The position numbers and the translations under genes were made by a program. 64,000 nt of DNA from Flavobacteriaceae bacterium MAR_2010_188 (GTDB lineage Bacteria; Bacteroidota; Bacteroidia; Flavobacteriales; Flavobacteriaceae). This document shows, in pieces, positions 9,185 to 17,284 of this stretch. Under the pieces are notes generated by a model. It was not told where the DNA came from, did no database searches, and was given only the letters and a program-made list of their open reading frames with translations. The stretch is taken from contig LT629302.1 in the NCBI GenBank assembly GCA_900104375.1, positions 3,516,480-3,580,479 of the forward strand. The letters are read 5' to 3'. The first letter of the stretch is position 1, and the number at the start of each line of letters is the position of its first letter.

Positions 9185-10399
9185 TTATTGTCCTATTTCT
9201 AAAGGAACTCCTCGGTCATGAAGTTTTAATGCAACTCCATAAGCGATTACGGAAAGTATAATACCCACCATAAAGACGTTGTAAGTTAATCTTAGGATGC
9301 GATATTTTCTATCTAATACCACTCCTAAAAAGTACAAATCTTTGGTTAGCGAACTATAAACGTACTCTTTGTCCTTTAAGAGTTCGGTAATGGCCCATTG
9401 GTATTCCTTGAGCTCCATTTTGTGGAAGTTTCCGAAGAACGTAAGATTCACTTCTTTGTTCTCTACATCCTCTTTGGTGAATTCTCCTCTCGTAATATTT
9501 GGTCTAGTAGCGACTACCGATAAAATCATAGAAGCCACACAGAATAAGGTAAAGATGATGGTTGGCCAAATCATATAGTCATTAGATGGATTATCTAATT
9601 TTGATAAAATATTAGATAAGACCAAGGAAATTATAATAGCATTTACTGAAAGCAGAATGTTTGCCTTGGTATCGGCAATATCGCTCAGTTTTATGTGGTT
9701 TCTTAAAGCAACTCTATAAAACGTTTGTATGCCTCTCTCTGGACTTTCATTCTTTGCGTCGGCCTTAAATTTAGCCTTCATTTTCTCTTTTTTCTTTTTC
9801 TTTTTGGCCTTCTTTTTCTTCTTGATTAGCTTGGCAAGATTATCTTCTTTCTGCTTTTGCCAGTTTTTTAAAGCGTAATCGGTATAAAATTGATGACTTT
9901 TGGACAATACCCTAATGTTTTCGTCTAACCATTCTTCAGAATCATAGGTTACCACATCCTGTATCTCTAATTCCTTCCTTAAAAACTCGCTGGCTTCAGA
10001 GAAATAATCTTTTCCAAAATGAGAAGCATCCGCATCCCTGATAATTTCTTCAAGTTTAGAGTGAGGCGAATCCTTAAATTTGGTGGCCATTATACACTTT
10101 CTAACGCCTTCGATAATGTCTTCCTCGACCTTTTCACCTTTTAAAAACTCAGTTGCAAGATGTACACTTTCTTCTTCGTGGCCTTCCCTTTTCTTGGTAT
10201 AACCAGTGTCGTGCAATAAAGCTGAAAGCCTTAAAATCAATTCTTCCTTTTCGTTTAAATCGGCATTTTGTATGATTTCGTTCGTGCTTTTTAAAACACG
10301 TTTGGTATGGGTATAATTGTGATATATAAAGGAATTTGGAAGAGAATCTTTAAATAGATCAAAAACGTATTTATCTGTTTTTTCTATAAGGTCAGACAT
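9185..10399 (-). CDS. HD-domain phosphohydrolase fused to a Pycsar-effector-like (DUF5706) transmembrane domain
   Basis: 404 residues. Residues about 10-180 form an HD domain with the expected metal ligands: H31 (YTHTKRV), H63-D64 (LLHDTG), H74 and D121 or D123 (RDADASH). A very lysine-rich linker follows (residues 192-211, 15 Lys in 20). The C-terminal third (from about 235) begins with LSDIADTKANILLSVNA, the signature of the DUF5706/Pycsar effector membrane domain, and has three hydrophobic segments. HD enzymes usually cleave phosphate esters, often of nucleotides; the membrane domain is known from Pycsar anti-phage effectors that respond to cyclic pyrimidine nucleotides. No nucleotide cyclase gene lies nearby, and such fusions are common in Flavobacteria, so a housekeeping signalling role is equally possible. 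Confidence 0.82.
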   Translation of the reverse strand: MSDLIEKTDKYVFDLFKDSLPNSFIYHNYTHTKRVLKSTNEIIQNADLNEKEELILRLSALLHDTGYTKKREGHEEESVHLATEFLKGEKVEEDIIEGVRKCIMATKFKDSPHSKLEEIIRDADASHFGKDYFSEASEFLRKELEIQDVVTYDSEEWLDENIRVLSKSHQFYTDYALKNWQKQKEDNLAKLIKKKKKAKKKKKKEKMKAKFKADAKNESPERGIQTFYRVALRNHIKLSDIADTKANILLSVNAIIISLVLSNILSKLDNPSNDYMIWPTIIFTLFCVASMILSVVATRPNITRGEFTKEDVENKEVNLTFFGNFHKMELKEYQWAITELLKDKEYVYSSLTKDLYFLGVVLDRKYRILRLTYNVFMVGIILSVIAYGVALKLHDRGVPLEIGQ

Positions 10400-10533
10400 G
10401 ATATTTAATTATCGTTAAACATAACAAATTACCGAAAATTAATTGAATATTGATAACCCAGAAGATTTTGTTTTTGTAATTTATAATAACTAATAGCGAC
10501 TACTTTTTAGTTGAATTTAAAAGAAAAACACAG

Positions 10534-10986
10534 ATGATAAATTGGAATGATATAATGCGATTTGCCACCAAGGGAAATCCAGAGCCAGATAAGCAACTTG
10601 AAAAGACCGATGAAGAATGGAAACAACAATTAACCCGAGAGCAATATAGGATTACCAGAAAAAAAGGTACTGAAGCCCCACATTCTGGTGAGCTATGTTC
10701 TAGATATGATGAGGGCGTCTATAATTGCATCTGTTGTAATACTCCTCTTTTTGGTTCTACCATAAAATTTAAATCGAGTTCTGGTTGGCCAAGTTTTACT
10801 CAACCAATTAAAGAGAACGCCGTAAAATATACTAAGGACAGTACTATGGGTATGATCAGGGTAGAAATTCTTTGTAATGCCTGCGACGCTCATTTAGGTC
10901 ACGTCTTTCCTGATGGGCCAGAACCAAGCGGACTTAGATATTGCGTGAACTCAGAGTCATTACAAATGCAAACCGAAAAAGTATAA
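10534..10986 (+). CDS. msrB: Peptide-methionine (R)-S-oxide reductase MsrB
   Basis: 150 residues, normal length for a cytoplasmic MsrB (no signal peptide). It reduces the R epimer of methionine sulfoxide in proteins. The two zinc-binding CxxC pairs are C65/C68 (CICC) and C114/C117 (CNAC). GWPSF, HLGHVF and the catalytic Cys137 in RYCVNS are all present. Cys55 is a plausible resolving Cys. It is the first gene of a co-directional block; its stop codon overlaps the MsrA start by one base (TAATG), so the two are translationally coupled. The upstream 134 bp hold the likely promoter, although no exact TAnnTTTG was found there. Confidence 0.96.
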   Translation: MINWNDIMRFATKGNPEPDKQLEKTDEEWKQQLTREQYRITRKKGTEAPHSGELCSRYDEGVYNCICCNTPLFGSTIKFKSSSGWPSFTQPIKENAVKYTKDSTMGMIRVEILCNACDAHLGHVFPDGPEPSGLRYCVNSESLQMQTEKV

Positions 10987-11528
10987 TGAACGACAATTTG
11001 CAGATTGCTACCTTAGGTGGAGGGTGTTTTTGGTGTACCGAAGCAGTTGTCCAAAGGATTAAGGGCGTAGAAAAAGTGGTTTCTGGCTATTCTGGAGGCA
11101 ATGCTCCTGGAAAACCAACTTACCGCGAAATATGTTCGGGTTTGACTGGTCATGCGGAGGTGATTCAAATTTATTTTGATCCGAAAATTGTTTCCTATCA
11201 AGACATACTTACCATGTTTATGACCACCCATGACCCAACTACCTTAAATCGTCAAGGGGCAGACCGTGGTACCCAATATCGTTCTGTTATTTATTATCAT
11301 GATAATGAGCAGAAGGAAATTGCGGAAAAAGTTGTAGCAGATATGGCAAATTACTACGACGACAAGGTAGTTACGGAAATTAGCCCTTTGGATATATTTT
11401 ATGAAGCTGAAGATTATCACCAAAACTATTATAACAATAATAAAAGTCAAGGGTATTGCACTTTTGTAATAGACCCGAAACTTTCCAAACTAAGGAAATT
11501 ATATTCCGATAAATTGAAAGCCTCATAG
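10986..11528 (+). CDS. msrA: Peptide-methionine (S)-S-oxide reductase MsrA
   Basis: 180 residues from the ATG at 10986, which overlaps the msrB stop by one base; an upstream in-frame ATG at 10941 would overlap msrB by 46 nt and is unlikely. The catalytic motif GGGCFWC has the nucleophilic Cys14 with a second Cys at 17. SGYSGG, HAEV, DPTTLNRQGAD.GTQYRS and the tail region all match canonical MsrA. It reduces the S epimer of methionine sulfoxide, complementing MsrB. A second, aberrant MsrA-like gene lies 1.8 kb downstream in the same block. Confidence 0.96.
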   Translation: MNDNLQIATLGGGCFWCTEAVVQRIKGVEKVVSGYSGGNAPGKPTYREICSGLTGHAEVIQIYFDPKIVSYQDILTMFMTTHDPTTLNRQGADRGTQYRSVIYYHDNEQKEIAEKVVADMANYYDDKVVTEISPLDIFYEAEDYHQNYYNNNKSQGYCTFVIDPKLSKLRKLYSDKLKAS

Positions 11529-11531
11529 AAT

Positions 11532-13088
11532 TTGAAATTTTCAAAAAAACAACATTTTATTGAAGAGTTGGTTGCCGATGCTAATCAGGTTAACAGCAGG
11601 CGAAGTGTAGAAAATGCGCATTTTTCGTTTGTTGAGCCAAAGAATCCTTCCAACCCTGAGCTTATTCACGTTTCAGATTTTAGACAAGAACTTGGTATTT
11701 CTGAAGAAGAGACTAGCTCAAAAGAATTTCTGGATATAGTTGCAGGGAATCGTATTGCGACTAATTCCAAACCTTATTCCATGGCTTATGCCGGCCATCA
11801 GTTCGGAAATTGGGCCGGTCAGCTTGGCGATGGTCGGGCTATTAATCTGGGTGAAATAATCCATGATGATAAGTCCTGGGTTTTGCAGTTAAAAGGTGCG
11901 GGTGAAACGCCATTTTCTAGGACTGCGGATGGGCTGGCGGTTCTCAGATCAAGTATTCGCGAATATTTATGTAGTGAAGCGATGTTTCATCTTGGGATTG
12001 CTACGACTAGAGCCTTGTCCTTAGTAACTACTGGCGATAAGGTGTTACGCGATGTGATGTACGATGGCAATCCCGAGCTAGAAAAAGGGGCAATAGTGTG
12101 CCGGGTGGCGCCTTCATTTTTAAGATTCGGGAACTACGAACTTTTTGCTTCCAGAAAGGATTATAAGAATTTGAAGTTGTTGGTAGACTTCACCCTAAAA
12201 AATCATTTTTCCCATCTCGGAAATCCTTCAAAAGAAACCTATTTAGCTTTTTTTGAGGAAGTTTGTGAGTCAACCTTAGAAATGGTGGTTAATTGGCAAA
12301 GGGTCGGTTTTGTGCATGGCGTTATGAACACCGATAATATGTCAATTTTAGGCCTTACCATAGACTATGGTCCTTATGGTTGGTTAGAAGGTTTTGACTA
12401 TGGTTGGACGCCAAATACTACCGACCGTCAATTTAAGAGATATCGCTACGGCAACCAGCCTAACATTTGTCTTTGGAATTTATATCAACTCGCGAACGCG
12501 CTTTTTCCGTTGATTGAAGAAGTTGAACCTTTGCAAAAGATTTTGAACGGTTTTAATTCTGAATTTGAAAAGCGTTCATTAGAAATGATGCGTTCGAAAT
12601 TAGGATTGATGGAGACTTTAGATTCAGATAAAGTTCTGATTAATAAACTTGAAGAAAACTTGCAATTGGCAGAAACCGATATGACCATATTTTTTAGGAA
12701 GTTGAGTGATTTTTCTGTTGAAAGTTCCGATGGGCTTGGAATAATAAAAGAATCATTTTACAATGCGGAAGCTTTAACAGACAATTTTAAATCTAAGTGG
12801 AATGAATGGTTCGCGGATTATGAAGGCCGTTTAAGCTTAGAAAAATCTTCAACCCAAGCAAGAAAGCAGTTAATGGATTCGGTGAATCCTAAATATGTAT
12901 TGCGAAATTATATGGCGCAATTGGCCATAGACCAAGCCGAAAAAGGAAATTATGATTTATTAGATGAATTATATCTGCTTCTAAAAAGACCTTATGATGA
13001 ACAACCAGAAAACCAAAAATGGTTCTCAAAAAGACCAGAATGGGCGCGGAATAAGGTAGGCTGCTCAATGCTTTCGTGTAGTTCATAA
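11532..13088 (+). CDS. selO: Protein adenylyltransferase SelO (YdiU/UPF0061 family)
   Basis: 518 residues, with a TTG start 3 nt after the msrA stop; no ATG occurs before the conserved core, so TTG is needed. The pseudokinase-type fold transfers AMP from ATP to Ser, Thr or Tyr of target proteins, including redox proteins such as glutaredoxin. Visible signatures: HQFGNWAGQLGDGRA, LQLKGAG, then NTDN with N266, D268 and N269, and D278 in IDYGPYG. The N269-D278 spacing of nine equals that between the Mg ligands of characterised SelO. The C-terminus ends LSCSS, where eukaryotic SelO carries selenocysteine; here it is Cys. Its place between Msr and ergothioneine genes fits a role in oxidative stress. 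Confidence 0.93.
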   Translation: MKFSKKQHFIEELVADANQVNSRRSVENAHFSFVEPKNPSNPELIHVSDFRQELGISEEETSSKEFLDIVAGNRIATNSKPYSMAYAGHQFGNWAGQLGDGRAINLGEIIHDDKSWVLQLKGAGETPFSRTADGLAVLRSSIREYLCSEAMFHLGIATTRALSLVTTGDKVLRDVMYDGNPELEKGAIVCRVAPSFLRFGNYELFASRKDYKNLKLLVDFTLKNHFSHLGNPSKETYLAFFEEVCESTLEMVVNWQRVGFVHGVMNTDNMSILGLTIDYGPYGWLEGFDYGWTPNTTDRQFKRYRYGNQPNICLWNLYQLANALFPLIEEVEPLQKILNGFNSEFEKRSLEMMRSKLGLMETLDSDKVLINKLEENLQLAETDMTIFFRKLSDFSVESSDGLGIIKESFYNAEALTDNFKSKWNEWFADYEGRLSLEKSSTQARKQLMDSVNPKYVLRNYMAQLAIDQAEKGNYDLLDELYLLLKRPYDEQPENQKWFSKRPEWARNKVGCSMLSCSS

Positions 13089-13092
13089 ATCT

Positions 13093-13350
13093 ATGCTAGA
13101 AAGACTTGTATTATTCCCCATTGGTTATTCTGAAGTTAGTTTTCAAAATAAAAAATACTCGGTCACCAAGAAAGAATTTAATATGGGAAAGAGCTTAAAA
13201 GTGTTTGCCCAAGAACTTTCGGGGAAAGATTTTATTAGCTTTAATCTATATCTTTTGGAGAAAGGAATTCAGCTAAAACCTTGTGAAATGCCCAAAGAAA
13301 AAGTTCTAGAATTTATAAACGGCTTTCAACTTCTTCAAGATGAAAAATAA
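13093..13350 (+). CDS. Small conserved protein of the Msr/SelO block, unknown function
   Basis: 85 residues, no signal peptide or membrane segment, starting 4 nt after selO and overlapping the next gene by 11 nt. The motif GYSEV near the N-terminus and a conserved-looking LKPCEMP near residue 72 are its only distinctive features. Similar small proteins next to msrA in Flavobacteria are sometimes labelled as methionine sulfoxide reductase related, but nothing in this sequence shows the Msr catalytic motif. The tight packing suggests it works with the MsrA-like protein encoded immediately downstream. Confidence 0.75.
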   Translation: MLERLVLFPIGYSEVSFQNKKYSVTKKEFNMGKSLKVFAQELSGKDFISFNLYLLEKGIQLKPCEMPKEKVLEFINGFQLLQDEK

Positions 13351-13870
13351 ACTAATTAGAATCGGCTTGGGCGGCGGCTGTCATTGGTGCACCGAAGCGG
13401 TTTTTAAAAGTTTAATGGGTGTGGAGGAAGTAAAACAAGGCTATATAGCTTCTACAAAACCAAATGATTATCTTTCTGAAGGGATTATTATAGACTATGA
13501 TCAAGCGATTATTCCTTTAGAGGTGTTGATTAAAATCCATCTTCTAACCCATAAATCTTCTTCTGAGCATTCGATGCGAGAAAAGTACCGCTCCGCTATT
13601 TATTACTTTTATTATGACCAAAAGCCTGAAGTTGAAGGCATTTTGCAAAGGCTTCAATTGATAGTTAAAGATGAGATCATAACCACTATACTACCATTTA
13701 AATCTTTCGAGTCATCGCGGGAAGAGATATTGGATTATTTTTATAAAAATCCGGATAAACCTTTCTGCCAAACCTATATTCAACCAAAGTTGAAATTATT
13801 GATCAGGGAATTTTCAAAATTCGTAGATTCAGAAAAGCTCCCACAATCGATATTACAAACTAAAGACTAG
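13340..13870 (+). CDS. Divergent MsrA-family protein with GCHWC motif
   Basis: 176 residues. The N-terminus matches MsrA ([14 protein letters not shown]), but the Phe of the invariant GCFW is replaced by His, giving GCHWC with Cys14 and Cys17. The downstream glycine-rich GYSGG, the HAE motif and the DPT loop are absent or unrecognisable, while [15 protein letters not shown] aligns with the canonical GTQYRS region. It is a paralogue of the full MsrA at 10986 that probably keeps the nucleophilic Cys but has a remodelled substrate pocket. It could be a reductase for another sulfoxide (free methionine sulfoxide, DMSO-like or ergothioneine-related) or a redox-sensing relic. The start overlaps the preceding small gene by 11 nt. 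Confidence 0.85.
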   Translation: MKNKLIRIGLGGGCHWCTEAVFKSLMGVEEVKQGYIASTKPNDYLSEGIIIDYDQAIIPLEVLIKIHLLTHKSSSEHSMREKYRSAIYYFYYDQKPEVEGILQRLQLIVKDEIITTILPFKSFESSREEILDYFYKNPDKPFCQTYIQPKLKLLIREFSKFVDSEKLPQSILQTKD

Positions 13871-13874
13871 TATT

Positions 13875-15098
13875 TTGAAAAGTGAAAAACTAAGAATCAA
13901 GAATAGCAAAGGCTATTTTTTAAATGCGCATCTAGAATTGCCAGCTAATCAAAGGCCAAACCATTATGCGGTTTTTGCGCATTGTTTTACCTGTAGTAGT
14001 ACTCTTGGAGCGGTTAAGCATATAAGTAGGTCGCTCACGACCCATGGATTTGGTGTGGTGCGATTCGATTTTACGGGTTTAGGAAATAGTGAAGGTGAGT
14101 TTATAGAAAGCCATTTTTCTGGAAACGTTAGTGATCTTATCGCGGTCAATGATTTTCTGACCGAACATTATGAAGCTCCAAAATTATTGGTTGGTCATTC
14201 CTTAGGAGGCGCCGCAGTTTTGGTAGCCGCCGCACAATTAGAAAATATTGTTGCTGTGGCAACAGTTGGCGCGCCGTCCGAGATTGATCATGTAAAGCAT
14301 CATTTTTCACATAAAATTGAAGAGATCTTAAATCAGGGCGAAACCCAAGTAAATATTGGTGGCCGACCTTTTATAATCGATAGGGAATTTATCGATGATT
14401 TTGATAAAATAGATTTGCCTGAGGTAGTTAGTAAAATGCGCAAACCAATACTTATCATGCATTCGCCTTTCGACAAAATTGTGGGCATCGAGAATGCAGA
14501 GAAGTTGTATCTCACCGCCCATCATCCAAAAAGTTTTATAACCTTAGATAATGCGGATCATTTGCTGTCTAATTCTAAGGACAGTCTGTATGTTGGTAAC
14601 ATTATCGGCACCTGGGCACATAGATATATTGGCCCAATGGAAAATAGCATGCTTGATCCAGATGGTGAGCAGTTGGTTGCCCATTTAAACCTTGAAGAAG
14701 ATTTGTTTACGACTGACATTCAGACCAAAAGACACCATTTTATTGTCGATGAGCCAGAAAGTTTTGGAGGAGATGATTTTGGGCCTACTCCTTACGATTA
14801 TCTTAGCGGCGGACTTGCCGCCTGCACTGCCATGACCATAAAGATATATGCAGAAAGAAAGAAATGGGATCTAAAAGAAATTTTTGTTTATGTCTCCTAT
14901 TCCAAAAAGCACAGCGATGACCTTATGCTAGAGTTGGAAGCCCCGATACAGCTAGACTTTATTCTGAAAAAACTAAAATTTATAGGTAATTTAGATTCCT
15001 CCCAAAAGGAGAAATTAAAAGAAATTGCTTCAAAATGTCCCGTTCACAAGACTTTAGCGAATAAAGTTCATTTTGAAACTGAAATTATAGACGATTAA
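13875..15098 (+). CDS. Bifunctional alpha/beta-hydrolase and OsmC-family peroxidase-like fusion protein
   Basis: 407 residues with a TTG start 4 nt after the preceding stop; no ATG precedes the conserved sequence. Residues about 1-255 form an alpha/beta hydrolase with nucleophile S109 in GHSLGG and a late Asp/His region (PFDKIVG, NADHLL). Residues about 270-407 form an OsmC/Ohr-like domain with the two conserved redox cysteines C317 (AACTAMT) and C388 (KCPVHKTL). OsmC proteins reduce organic hydroperoxides through this Cys pair. This hydrolase-OsmC fusion is a known family layout. The likely substrate is a lipid-derived ester or hydroperoxide. Position inside the Msr/SelO/Egt block supports a detoxification role. 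Confidence 0.92.
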   Translation: MKSEKLRIKNSKGYFLNAHLELPANQRPNHYAVFAHCFTCSSTLGAVKHISRSLTTHGFGVVRFDFTGLGNSEGEFIESHFSGNVSDLIAVNDFLTEHYEAPKLLVGHSLGGAAVLVAAAQLENIVAVATVGAPSEIDHVKHHFSHKIEEILNQGETQVNIGGRPFIIDREFIDDFDKIDLPEVVSKMRKPILIMHSPFDKIVGIENAEKLYLTAHHPKSFITLDNADHLLSNSKDSLYVGNIIGTWAHRYIGPMENSMLDPDGEQLVAHLNLEEDLFTTDIQTKRHHFIVDEPESFGGDDFGPTPYDYLSGGLAACTAMTIKIYAERKKWDLKEIFVYVSYSKKHSDDLMLELEAPIQLDFILKKLKFIGNLDSSQKEKLKEIASKCPVHKTLANKVHFETEIIDD

Positions 15099-15111
15099 AA
15101 AGTATACGATT

Positions 15112-16266
15112 TTGACTAAGGAAGAGCTGCTTATTTCATTTAAAAGCACGAGGAAACATACTGAAGATCTTTGCATATCTCTAAAAAACGAAGACTATTC
15201 GGTTCAGCCGGTAGATTTTGTATCTCCACCAAAATGGCATTTGGCCCATTCTACTTGGTTTTTTGAGCAGTTTGTTCTCCATGAGTTTATAGAAAACTAT
15301 AAGGAGTACGATCAGGATTTTTCTTATTTGTTCAACAGTTACTATAATAATATTGGCGCGCGTGTTTTAAGGCCTAATCGAGGAAATATGACCCGCCCGT
15401 CGGTAGATGAGGTATTTTCTTATCGCGCCGCAATTACTGCAAACATCGAGAAACTTATTTTTGAAACTGACAATGACGAGGTTCTAAATATTGTTGAAAT
15501 CGGAATTAATCACGAACAGCAGCACCAAGAACTTTTGGCCTACGATATTAAATATATTCTTGGTAATCAACCAACCTTTCCCAAATACGAAACGACCTTT
15601 GAGTTGGAAGAGATTAATTCTTCAGAAGAATTTATTCAATTTGATGAAGGTGTATATGAGATTGGCCATAAATCGGAGGGCTTTTCATTCGATAATGAAC
15701 ACGGAAAGCATAAGGTTTATTTGAATGATTTCAACATCAGAAAAACTTTGGTCACCAATAAAGAATATCTCGAATTCATTGAAGATGGCGGTTACGAGAA
15801 TTTTAATCTGTGGCATGCCGATGGTTGGGAATGGATCAATTCTAACCAAATTAAGGCACCGATGTATTGGCATAAAAATCAAGGAAGTTGGTTTTTCTAT
15901 GATTATAGCGATCTGGTTGAAGTAATCCCAAATCAAGCCGTTTCGCATATTAGTTTTTATGAAGCGTACGCATTCGCCGAATGGAAAAAGATGAGAATTC
16001 CGACTGAATTTGAATGGGAGGTAGCTTCAACAAAAATTGATTGGGGACAATTGTGGGAATGGACCAACAGTGCGTATCTACCTTATCCAAATTTTAAAAC
16101 GGCAGATGGCGCTCTTGGTGAATACAATGGCAAATTCATGATCAATCAAATGGTTTTGAGAGGTTCGGCAATCACTACTCCAAAAGGTCACGAGAGACAT
16201 ACTTACAGAAACTTTTTTCAACCAGATATGAGATGGATGTTCTCAGGCATAAGATTAGCAAAATAG
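15112..16266 (+). CDS. egtB: EgtB-type ergothioneine biosynthesis sulfoxide synthase
   Basis: 384 residues with a TTG start (no nearby ATG). An N-terminal DinB-like helical domain carries the iron ligands: H46 in LAHSTWFF and the HxxxH pair H134/H138 in HEQQHQE. The C-terminal half is an FGE-sulfatase-type domain with FYEAYAFAEW, RIPTEFEWE, LWEWT and the terminal GIRLAK. EgtB enzymes join a sulfur donor to N-alpha-trimethylhistidine using non-haem iron and oxygen. The next gene, 1 nt away, makes that trimethylhistidine (EgtD). The methyltransferase is separate, so this is EgtB rather than the fused ovothiol enzyme OvoA. Whether the donor is cysteine or gamma-glutamylcysteine cannot be told; no EgtA, EgtC or EgtE gene is seen in the window. 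Confidence 0.92.
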   Translation: MTKEELLISFKSTRKHTEDLCISLKNEDYSVQPVDFVSPPKWHLAHSTWFFEQFVLHEFIENYKEYDQDFSYLFNSYYNNIGARVLRPNRGNMTRPSVDEVFSYRAAITANIEKLIFETDNDEVLNIVEIGINHEQQHQELLAYDIKYILGNQPTFPKYETTFELEEINSSEEFIQFDEGVYEIGHKSEGFSFDNEHGKHKVYLNDFNIRKTLVTNKEYLEFIEDGGYENFNLWHADGWEWINSNQIKAPMYWHKNQGSWFFYDYSDLVEVIPNQAVSHISFYEAYAFAEWKKMRIPTEFEWEVASTKIDWGQLWEWTNSAYLPYPNFKTADGALGEYNGKFMINQMVLRGSAITTPKGHERHTYRNFFQPDMRWMFSGIRLAK

Positions 16267-16267
16267 C

Positions 16268-17209
16268 ATGAAGGACACATTTTATGACGATGTAAAAAAG
16301 GGCCTTATTTCAAAACCTAAATTTTTGCAATCAAAATATTTCTACGACGATAATGGGAGCAGGATTTTTCAAGAAATCATGCAAATGCCGGAATATTACT
16401 TAACCGACAGCGAATTCGAGATTTTATCGATGCAATCCCAAAAAATCATAGAATCGGTAGGTTTTAAAGAACCATTTAATATCATAGAACTCGGTGCAGG
16501 TGATGGTTTTAAGACATTTAAGTTACTAGAGTATTTAAGTTCCAGAAAAGTAGATTTCACTTATATGCCAATCGATATTTCGGCGGAAGCGTTAAAGATT
16601 CTATCAGAAAAACTTAACGAAAGATTACCAAACTTAAAAGTTGAACCCAAAGTTGGGGATTATTTTAGCATTCTTGAAGAAATTAAACATGGTTCGCAAC
16701 CAAATCTGCTCTTGTTCCTGGGAAGTAATATTGGGAATTATTCTGAAACTGCCGCGATTGATTTGCTAAAACTTTTTGCCAAGAACATAAGTAAAGGAGA
16801 TAAAATGTTGATTGGCATCGATCTTAAAAAGAATCCCAATATCATACACCAAGCCTATTCTGATGCGAGTGGAATTACTAAAAAATTCAACCTAAATCTG
16901 CTTATAAGAATCAACCGCGAAATCGGGGCCGATTTCAAAATCGACGATTTTGATTTCTATTGTCATTACAACCCACTTAATGGAGAAGTAAAGAGCTATC
17001 TGGTAAGTTTAAAAGATCAAAAAGTAAATCTTAAAAAACTTGATATTAAAGTTGATTTTAAGAGAAACGAGATTATCTGGACCGAACTATCCAAAAAGTA
17101 TAATACAGAAGAAATTACTAATCTGGCAAATTCGTCTGGTTTTAAAGTCAACGAAAGTTTCCTGGATTGCAAACACTATTTTACAGATAGTCTATGGGAG
17201 AAGATTTAA
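16268..17209 (+). CDS. egtD: L-histidine N-alpha-methyltransferase EgtD
   Basis: 313 residues, typical length. It catalyses three SAM-dependent methylations of histidine to hercynine, the first step to ergothioneine. Visible signatures are the early YFYDDNGSRIF and MPEYYLTDSE segments, the SAM-binding ELGAGDG (residues 74-80) and GSNIGNY (from 152), all hallmarks of this family (Methyltransf_33). It starts 1 nt after egtB, so expression is coupled, although the pathway order would be EgtD then EgtB. It is the last gene of the redox block; a separate promoter box precedes the next gene. Confidence 0.94.
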   Translation: MKDTFYDDVKKGLISKPKFLQSKYFYDDNGSRIFQEIMQMPEYYLTDSEFEILSMQSQKIIESVGFKEPFNIIELGAGDGFKTFKLLEYLSSRKVDFTYMPIDISAEALKILSEKLNERLPNLKVEPKVGDYFSILEEIKHGSQPNLLLFLGSNIGNYSETAAIDLLKLFAKNISKGDKMLIGIDLKKNPNIIHQAYSDASGITKKFNLNLLIRINREIGADFKIDDFDFYCHYNPLNGEVKSYLVSLKDQKVNLKKLDIKVDFKRNEIIWTELSKKYNTEEITNLANSSGFKVNESFLDCKHYFTDSLWEKI

Positions 17210-17253
17210 GTTGGTTGCGATTTAATCCATTATTAAAGTAGAGATATAAAAAT

Positions 17254-17261
17254 TATATTTG
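17254..17261 (+). promoter_or_regulatory. Bacteroidota -7 promoter box (TATATTTG)
   Basis: Exact TAnnTTTG match, 23 nt upstream of the ATG at 17285. It separates the giant lipoprotein gene from the ergothioneine genes. No convincing -33 element was seen. Confidence 0.45.
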
Positions 17262-17284
17262 CCGAGCCCGAAAAAGAAAATCAG

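Noticed and set aside
9781-9835. T/C-rich tract as a slippery or phase-variable sequence
   Set aside because: It encodes the Lys-rich linker with mixed AAA/AAG codons and no homopolymer long enough for phase variation.
9185-10399. Calling a complete Pycsar defence system
   Set aside because: No pyrimidine cyclase gene or other defence gene is adjacent; only the effector-like domain is present.
15112-17209. Reading egtB/egtD as an ovothiol (OvoA) system
   Set aside because: OvoA is a fusion with its own methyltransferase domain; here the two proteins are separate and the methyltransferase matches EgtD.
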